Below are positions 7,140-11,150 of a stretch of 11,150 nt of DNA, piece after piece. This DNA comes from Chloroflexota bacterium. GTDB taxonomy: Bacteria; Chloroflexota; Limnocylindria; Limnocylindrales; CSP1-4. Numbering within the stretch: the first letter of the stretch is position 1; every line of letters begins with the position of its first letter. The stretch spans positions 1 to 11,150 of the forward strand of contig JARXKQ010000020.1 in NCBI GenBank assembly GCA_030271555.1, written 5' to 3'. The notes under the pieces are model-generated. The model worked only from the letters and a program-made list of their open reading frames with translations, did no database searches and was not told the origin of the DNA. Both the position numbers and the translations under genes were made by a program.

Positions 7140-7167
7140 CTTCGCTTGCGTGCGATGATCGACCGGC

Positions 7168-7659
7168 ATGAGCCGCCGTTCAGAGCCACCCAGCGGAGAG
7201 TTCCGCTACGAGCACCCCATCGAGGTGCGCTTCGTCGATACCGACGCGTTCGGCCACGTCAACAACGCGACCTTCCTGTCGTACTTCGAGGCCGCTCGCG
7301 CCGGCTACTACGCGCGTGTGACCGGCAGCCCGTTCATGACCGGCGAGCATGGCCTGAAGCACACGTTTGTCATCGCTGAGGCGCGCATTGCGTATCGCTC
7401 GCCCGTGTTGTTCGGCGAGCCACTGCTGGCCGGCGTCCGATTCGCCTGGGTGGGCGGTTCGTCCTTCGCGTTCGAGTACCGCATCCGGGCCGCCAAGTCG
7501 GCCGTGGGCGAAGCCCGCATCGTGGCCGATGGCGAGACGCTGCAGGTGATGTTCGACCTGGATCGGAACCGCGTCATGCGCGTTCCGGCGGATCTGATCG
7601 GCCTCTTTGAGAAGTTCGAGGAACGGACTATTCCGCGCCGCCCGCGGGCTGAGGTCTAG
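7168..7659 (+). CDS. Acyl-CoA thioesterase of the 4HBT hot-dog family
   Basis: The product is a 163-residue cytoplasmic protein predicted to hydrolyse acyl-CoA (or acyl-ACP) thioesters. The signature is near the N-terminus: EVRFVDTDAFGHVNNATFLS (19-38), then YFEAARAGYY. D26 sits at the position of the catalytic Asp of the 4-hydroxybenzoyl-CoA thioesterase/YbgC group. G29-H30-V-N32-N33 and E41 are the usual conserved neighbours. Later hot-dog strands are visible as ARIAYRSPVLFGEPL, RFAWVGGSSFAFEYRI and ETLQVMFDLDRNRVMRVP, where R-V-P is the common end of the domain. The length is normal for a single-domain enzyme, and the acyl substrate is unknown. The gene faces fabF, and the two stop codons share a CTAG. 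The nearby KAS II makes an acyl-chain role plausible but does not prove a link. The ATG gives the expected short N-terminal extension. Confidence 0.88.
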   Translation: MSRRSEPPSGEFRYEHPIEVRFVDTDAFGHVNNATFLSYFEAARAGYYARVTGSPFMTGEHGLKHTFVIAEARIAYRSPVLFGEPLLAGVRFAWVGGSSFAFEYRIRAAKSAVGEARIVADGETLQVMFDLDRNRVMRVPADLIGLFEKFEERTIPRRPRAEV

Positions 7660-8924
7660 GCCTCGAACCTGCGGAAAACGGCGACCGCGTTCTGGCCGCC
7701 AAAGCCGAATCCGTTGATCATCGCCGTGTCGACCTTCGCGTTGCGCGCCACCTTGGGCACGTAGTCGAGGTCCAGCTCTGGCAGATCTGGGTTGTCGAGG
7801 TTGATGGTGGGCGCGATGACCCCCTCGCGAATCGCACCAATTGCGGTCAGCGCATTGATCACGCCCGCCGCGCCGATCGTGTGGCCGACCATCGACTTGG
7901 GCGAGCTGATGGCGACCTTGTGGGCGTGGCCGCCAAACGCGGCCTTGATGGCGCGCGTCTCAGTCGCGTCGTTGAGCGCGGTGCTCGTGCCGTGCGCCGC
8001 GATGTAGTCGATCTCGTCGGGCGCGACGCCGCCATCCTGCATGGCCCGCGTCATCGCCATCATTGCCCCGCGGCCGGCAGGGTCTGGCGCGGAGATGTGG
8101 AACGCGTCCGACGTGGTGGCCGCACCAACGAGCTCAGCCTTGATCGTGGCGCCGCGGGCGAGGGCGTGTTCAGCCGATTCCAGCACCACAACCCCGGCGC
8201 CCTCGCCATAAACGAAGCCATCGCGGTCGCGATCAAACGGCCGCGAGGCCCGCTGCTGATCGTCGTTGCGCTTGGAGAGTGCGTGCATGTTGGCCAGCGC
8301 CGCGAAACCAACAGGCAGCAATGGCGCCTCTGTTCCGCCGGCGAGGACGACGTCCATGTCGCCGCGCTGGATCATGCGCAGCCCGTCGATGAAGCTCATG
8401 ATCGATGTCGCGCACGCGGCCGACTGATTGATCACCGGCCCGGTCAAGCCGTATTCGATCGAGATGAGGCAACCGCCCATTGACGCCGACAGCGCTGGAT
8501 AAGCGAACGGACTGACCTGCCCCGGCCCCTTGACGCGGAGCACGTCGTTGCCGATGACGATCTCCTCGATACCGCCGCCGGCCGAGTTGACGATCACCGC
8601 CACCCGATCGCGCTGCTCGGGCGTCCATTCGCTGAAGTTCAGCCCTGAATCCGCTACCGCTTCCTTGCCCACGGCCATCGCGAAGTGGATGAAGCGGCTC
8701 ATGCGGCGCGCCATCTTGCGGTCCATCGCAAGCGTGGGGTCGAAGTCCTTGACCTCCGCCGCGATGCGCACGTCGAAGCCGGTCGGGTCGAAGCGCGTGA
8801 TGGGGCCGACGCCGCTCACACCCGCAATCAGGTTCTTCCAGAAAGTGGCGTGATCGTTGCCGATGGGGGTGACTGCGCCCAGGCCGGTGACGACGGCGCG
8901 GCGGGCGAGGTCTTTTTCGGGCAC
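7656..8924 (-). CDS. fabF: Beta-ketoacyl-ACP synthase II (KAS II)
   Basis: This 422-residue condensing enzyme extends acyl-ACP with malonyl-ACP in type II fatty-acid synthesis. The N-terminus RRAVVTGLGAVTPIGND is typical. Catalytic residues are C171 (QSAACATS), H311 (AAHGTSTALND), K343 (SPKSMVGHT) and H348. These are the E. coli FabF residues (163, 303, 335, 340) all shifted by eight. VYGEGAGVVVLE (238-249) and NGFGFGGQNA (404-413) are further family blocks. The length is normal and the protein is intact. The GTG at 8924 is supported by an AGGAG six bases upstream, one of the few good SDs in the window. It starts 9 bases after the MpaB-like stop, so it can be co-transcribed with that gene, and a TACAAT just upstream could add a second promoter. 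No acpP, fabD or fabG is adjacent, so a lone paralogue for special lipids is possible. Confidence 0.95.
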   Translation of the reverse strand: MPEKDLARRAVVTGLGAVTPIGNDHATFWKNLIAGVSGVGPITRFDPTGFDVRIAAEVKDFDPTLAMDRKMARRMSRFIHFAMAVGKEAVADSGLNFSEWTPEQRDRVAVIVNSAGGGIEEIVIGNDVLRVKGPGQVSPFAYPALSASMGGCLISIEYGLTGPVINQSAACATSIMSFIDGLRMIQRGDMDVVLAGGTEAPLLPVGFAALANMHALSKRNDDQQRASRPFDRDRDGFVYGEGAGVVVLESAEHALARGATIKAELVGAATTSDAFHISAPDPAGRGAMMAMTRAMQDGGVAPDEIDYIAAHGTSTALNDATETRAIKAAFGGHAHKVAISSPKSMVGHTIGAAGVINALTAIGAIREGVIAPTINLDNPDLPELDLDYVPKVARNAKVDTAMINGFGFGGQNAVAVFRRFEA

Positions 8925-8930
8925 TGGGAA

Positions 8931-8954
8931 CTCCTAGGGCGTCCGCGAATTGTA
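8931..8954 (-). promoter_or_regulatory. fabF ribosome-binding site and possible internal promoter
   Basis: On the minus strand AGGAG (8935-8931) lies six bases before the GTG at 8924 and overlaps the TAG stop (8936-8934) of the upstream gene. TACAAT (8954-8949) differs from the -10 consensus at one position and lies within the last codons of that gene. It would start transcription about 18 bases before fabF. The hexamer 17 bp further up (ATCGCC) is a poor -35. The SD is well supported; the promoter is tentative. Confidence 0.5.
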
Positions 8955-9773
8955 CCGAGGGGCCGCCACGCGGCGATCAGCGGCGATTGCCTGGGGCATG
9001 GAGCGGAGCGTGCGGGGCACGACCGCGGTCCAGGCGCGCACGCCCTGGCTGACCATGCCGGCGAGCCTGTCCTTGGCCGGGCTCCAGCTGATGCCGAACT
9101 CGGCGCGGAGCCGCGGCGGTACGAGTGCCAGGCCAGGCAGGGCCGCGAGATCGACCAGCGGTCCAGGAACGAACCGGAACGGCGGTCGCACGATCAGCCG
9201 CGCCAGCCGCCGCGCGGTGGGCGTCACGTGGACCGGCCCGTCCTCGGCCAGCATCTTCTCCCAGTAGCGCTCGAGAGCGGGCCAGTCGGCTGGGCTGGCG
9301 CTGAGCGGGATGCCCAGCCGCGTGCCGACGGCGCGCGCCTCCTGCCAGAACTGCTCGATCTCATTGGCGCTGAGCTGCCCCACCCAGCGTTGATACGCAA
9401 AAACGCTCGTCACGATCAGCGTGGCCTGGACCCACAGCAGCAGCTGCGGATCCATGGCGCGGTAGTTCGGGCCGCGTACACCGGCGTGGACGCTGTTCAG
9501 CCGCTTCACTGCCCGCTCGGCGTTGACCGCGTTGCCGAACACCAGGTTCATCGTCGTCCGGATCGTGCCGTGCAGGCGGCGCCAGGGGTCGCTCTCAAAA
9601 GTCGAGTGATGCGCCACGCCCTCGGCAATGAGCGGGTGTGCGACCTGGAGCAGCAGCGCCGCTGGGCCCGCGCCAAGCAGTACGGCCTCGCGGTTGATGC
9701 GCCACATCATCGAATCCGGGCCATAGAAGCCCAAGACCGCGTCGGCCCGGCGCGCGTCGTTCACACTTGGCAT
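8934..9773 (-). CDS. MpaB/DUF2236-type oxygenase-like protein
   Basis: This 279-residue protein belongs to the MpaB-catalytic-domain group (PF09995, formerly DUF2236). The group includes latex-clearing protein (a haem-dependent rubber oxygenase) and fungal MpaB. The diagnostic N-terminal block is present: YGPDSMMWRINREAVLLGAG (17-36), LLQVAHPLIAEGVAHHSTF (41-59), then DPWRRLHGTIRTTMNLVFGN (62-81). RAMDPQLLLWVQATLIVTSV (105-124) follows. Histidines H46, H55, H56 and H68 are candidates for haem or metal binding; I cannot assign the axial ligand. The substrate is unknown and most bacterial members are uncharacterised. Its partner fabF follows 9 bases downstream, hinting at a lipid or terpenoid substrate. 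I prefer the ATG at 9773 because homology begins about 15 residues later. In-frame starts at 9794 (ATG) and 9806 (GTG) would add a polar tail and overlap the divergent gene. Confidence 0.85.
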   Translation of the reverse strand: MPSVNDARRADAVLGFYGPDSMMWRINREAVLLGAGPAALLLQVAHPLIAEGVAHHSTFESDPWRRLHGTIRTTMNLVFGNAVNAERAVKRLNSVHAGVRGPNYRAMDPQLLLWVQATLIVTSVFAYQRWVGQLSANEIEQFWQEARAVGTRLGIPLSASPADWPALERYWEKMLAEDGPVHVTPTARRLARLIVRPPFRFVPGPLVDLAALPGLALVPPRLRAEFGISWSPAKDRLAGMVSQGVRAWTAVVPRTLRSMPQAIAADRRVAAPRYNSRTP

Positions 9774-9774
9774 C

Positions 9775-11118
9775 GTGGCTGTCGACCTGCTCATCCGCAA
9801 CGTCACCCTAGTGTCCCCCGCCGTTCAGCGCGTGGTGAACATCTTCATCACCGACGGCGCCTTCTCGGCCATCCTTACGCCGGGGCCGCTGCCCTTCGCT
9901 CCCGCTGCTGAAACGATCGATGGCACCGGGTTGGTGGCGCTGCCTGGTCTCATCGACGGCCACGTCCACTTCCGCGAGCCCGGCCTGACCCACGAGGAGA
10001 CGTGGCTCACCGGAACGCGCGCCGCGGTGTTCGGCGGCGTGACGACGGTGCTCGACATGCCCAACACGGTTCCGCCGACCGATTCGGTCGAGCGTGCGCG
10101 AGCGAAGTTGGCCCTGGCCGACCTGACCGCCTACTGCGACTTCGGGCTCTTTGGGCTGGTCGGAGGCTCGGCCGACCAGGTCGGTGAGCTGGCCGGCTCC
10201 GGATTGGTGGTGGGGCTTAAGACGTTCATGGGGCCGACTACGGGCGATCTGCCGAGTCCAGACGAGGACCTGCTTTTCAAGGCGCTGGAGCATGCGCGGG
10301 TGAGCGGCCTCCGAGTGGCGTTCCACGCCGAGGATCGTGCCACCATCGAGGCCGCGCGCTCGCATGAGACGCGGACCGATCCAATCGCCCACCTCGACAC
10401 GCGACCGGCCAAGGCCGAGGTGCGGGCGGTCGAGCGCATCGCCGACCTTCTCCGGGCGGCCAACGCGATGGGTCACATCTGCCATGTCTCGAGCGCGCTC
10501 GGCTTGCACACGATCGAATCGTGGCGCGGTGATCGGGTCGATCTCACCTGCGAGGTCACGCCGCACCACGCGCTCCTCGACCGCGACGTCTATGCCGACT
10601 ACGGCGGCATGGCCAAGGTCAACCCGCCCATCCGCGGCGAGCCGGACGAGAGCGCGCTGCTGGCTGCGCTGGCAGACGGTCGCATCGACACTCTTGCCAG
10701 CGACCACGCCCCGCATCTCGCCGCGGACAAGCTGCGCGCCTCTATCTGGGACGTGCCGAGTGGCTTTGCCGGCGTGGAGACGTTGCTGCCGCTGATGTTG
10801 AGCGCCGTTCACGATGGCCGGCTGTCGCTCGAGCGGCTTGTCCACGCGACCTCGGAGGCGCCGGCGAAGACCTGGGGCCTGTGGCCGCGCAAGGGCCAGG
10901 TCTCGGTTGGCGCGGACGCCGACTTGACCCTCGTGGATCTTGCGCGGGCCGGAGAGATTCACGCGGCCGACCTGCACGGCATGAACAACCTCTCGCCGTT
11001 CGAGGGCCGCGCGACCGTGGGCGCTGTCGTGACCACTATCGTGCGCGGCCAGGTCGTCGTCCGCGACGGCGTGCTCACCGGCGCGCCCGGTTGGGGTAGG
11101 CCCGTTACTACGGCCTGA
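9775..11118 (+). CDS. pyrC: Dihydroorotase, type I (cyclic amidohydrolase)
   Basis: The product is a 447-residue zinc amidohydrolase predicted to close carbamoyl-aspartate to dihydroorotate, the third step of pyrimidine synthesis, in the cytoplasm. The metal motif is GLIDGHVHFREPG with H63 and H65; R67 is the usual substrate arginine. DMPNTVPPT follows. K149 in GLKTFMG is at the carboxylated-lysine position. H184 (FHAED) and H237 (CHVSS) are further ligands, and the catalytic aspartate is D310 in ASDHAPH. FREPG, DMPNTxPPT and ASDHAPH favour dihydroorotase over allantoinase (which usually has VSDHSP), although a hydantoinase-like role is not fully excluded. The length fits type I enzymes. The GTG at 9775 is one base from the preferred oxygenase start on the other strand; no SD is seen, and the N-terminus MAVDLLIRNVTLVSP is typical. 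No pyrB or carAB is adjacent. The stop overlaps a leftward gene by 11 bases. Confidence 0.92.
   Translation: MAVDLLIRNVTLVSPAVQRVVNIFITDGAFSAILTPGPLPFAPAAETIDGTGLVALPGLIDGHVHFREPGLTHEETWLTGTRAAVFGGVTTVLDMPNTVPPTDSVERARAKLALADLTAYCDFGLFGLVGGSADQVGELAGSGLVVGLKTFMGPTTGDLPSPDEDLLFKALEHARVSGLRVAFHAEDRATIEAARSHETRTDPIAHLDTRPAKAEVRAVERIADLLRAANAMGHICHVSSALGLHTIESWRGDRVDLTCEVTPHHALLDRDVYADYGGMAKVNPPIRGEPDESALLAALADGRIDTLASDHAPHLAADKLRASIWDVPSGFAGVETLLPLMLSAVHDGRLSLERLVHATSEAPAKTWGLWPRKGQVSVGADADLTLVDLARAGEIHAADLHGMNNLSPFEGRATVGAVVTTIVRGQVVVRDGVLTGAPGWGRPVTTA
9805..9810 (-). promoter_or_regulatory. Candidate -10 box for the MpaB-like gene, inside the dihydroorotase coding region
   Basis: On the minus strand TAGGGT (9810-9805) fits TANNNT. 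It would start transcription near 9798, giving a leader of about 25 bases to the ATG at 9773, or about 4 bases to the alternative ATG at 9794. The opposite gene has only a weak match (CACACT, 9762-9767) at the equivalent place. Little other evidence is available. Confidence 0.25.
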
Positions 11119-11150
11119 CGATCTCGACTTCGTAGGCGTCGAAGGCGGCG
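11108..11150 (-). CDS. C-terminal end of an unidentified leftward gene
   Basis: Read leftward from the right edge, an open frame encodes AAFDAYEVEIVRP and ends at a TAG (11110-11108). The peptide has a normal protein-like composition. A convergent neighbour whose stop sits 11 bases inside the end of the dihydroorotase gene fits the tight packing seen elsewhere, such as the fabF/thioesterase junction. Thirteen residues are too few to name a family, and the frame could be fortuitous. Confidence 0.35.
   Translation of the reverse strand, partial: AAFDAYEVEIVRP

Noticed and set aside
8685..9911. Plus-strand open frame of about 400 codons over fabF, the MpaB-like gene and the dihydroorotase start
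   Set aside because: It crosses three well-supported genes on the other strand or in another frame, with Arg/His/Ala-rich shadow composition.
9808..10977. Minus-strand open frame of about 390 codons opposite the dihydroorotase
   Set aside because: The plus strand carries every catalytic motif of a dihydroorotase. The antisense product has no family pattern.
1..11150. A single coordinated new defence, secretion or biosynthetic system
   Set aside because: The genes fall into separate, mostly familiar functions on both strands. There are no toxin-antitoxin, nuclease, phage, NRPS/PKS cluster or mobile-element markers, and no sign of foreign base composition.

Overview
This is a compact, very GC-rich bacterial chromosome segment. 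It carries eight complete protein genes and the 5' or 3' ends of two more. No RNA gene, insertion sequence, phage gene or CRISPR array is visible. The long Pro/Thr linker in a secreted DNRLRE/SpoIID protein, the GTG starts, the general lack of Shine-Dalgarno (SD) sequences and the overlapping genes suggest an uncultured soil- or water-type Chloroflexota, or a neighbouring high-GC Terrabacteria lineage. This placement is inferred from style and was not tested by phylogeny.

Layout from left to right. An EamA/DMT-type permease runs leftward off the window (256 to 1). A 26-bp divergent gap with two overlapping -10 elements separates it from a rightward operon. That operon holds a small degenerate receiver-like protein (283-639), an M24 aminopeptidase P-like enzyme (636-1829) and an unrecognised 103-residue protein (1829-2140). 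The three genes are stitched together by ATGA and TGATG overlaps. Next is a P1B-1 copper-exporting ATPase, copA (2187-4547). Its -10 box, G-tract and start codon lie inside a palindrome resembling a CsoR operator, although no csoR gene is in the window. A strong inverted repeat precedes a secreted, multi-domain SpoIID/LytB-type cell-wall protein (4627-7029). A 138-bp gap with two hairpins and a plausible promoter leads to a hot-dog thioesterase (7168-7659).

The thioesterase converges on a leftward pair made of an MpaB-type haem oxygenase-like protein (9773-8934) followed by the ketoacyl-ACP synthase fabF (8924-7656). The two converging genes share a CTAG at their stops. The oxygenase gene is divergent from a type I dihydroorotase (9775-11118), with their start codons one base apart. 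The dihydroorotase then overlaps, tail to tail, the last 13 codons of an unidentified leftward gene.

The genes do not form one pathway. They cover copper efflux, cell-wall remodelling, acyl-chain metabolism (thioesterase, KAS II and possibly the oxygenase) and pyrimidine synthesis. I do not see a convincing new multi-gene system. The items most worth a second look are the symmetric divergent promoter, the copA control region that combines several signals, the SpoIID architecture, the uncharacterised three-gene operon at 283-2140, and the apparent trend to leaderless starts.
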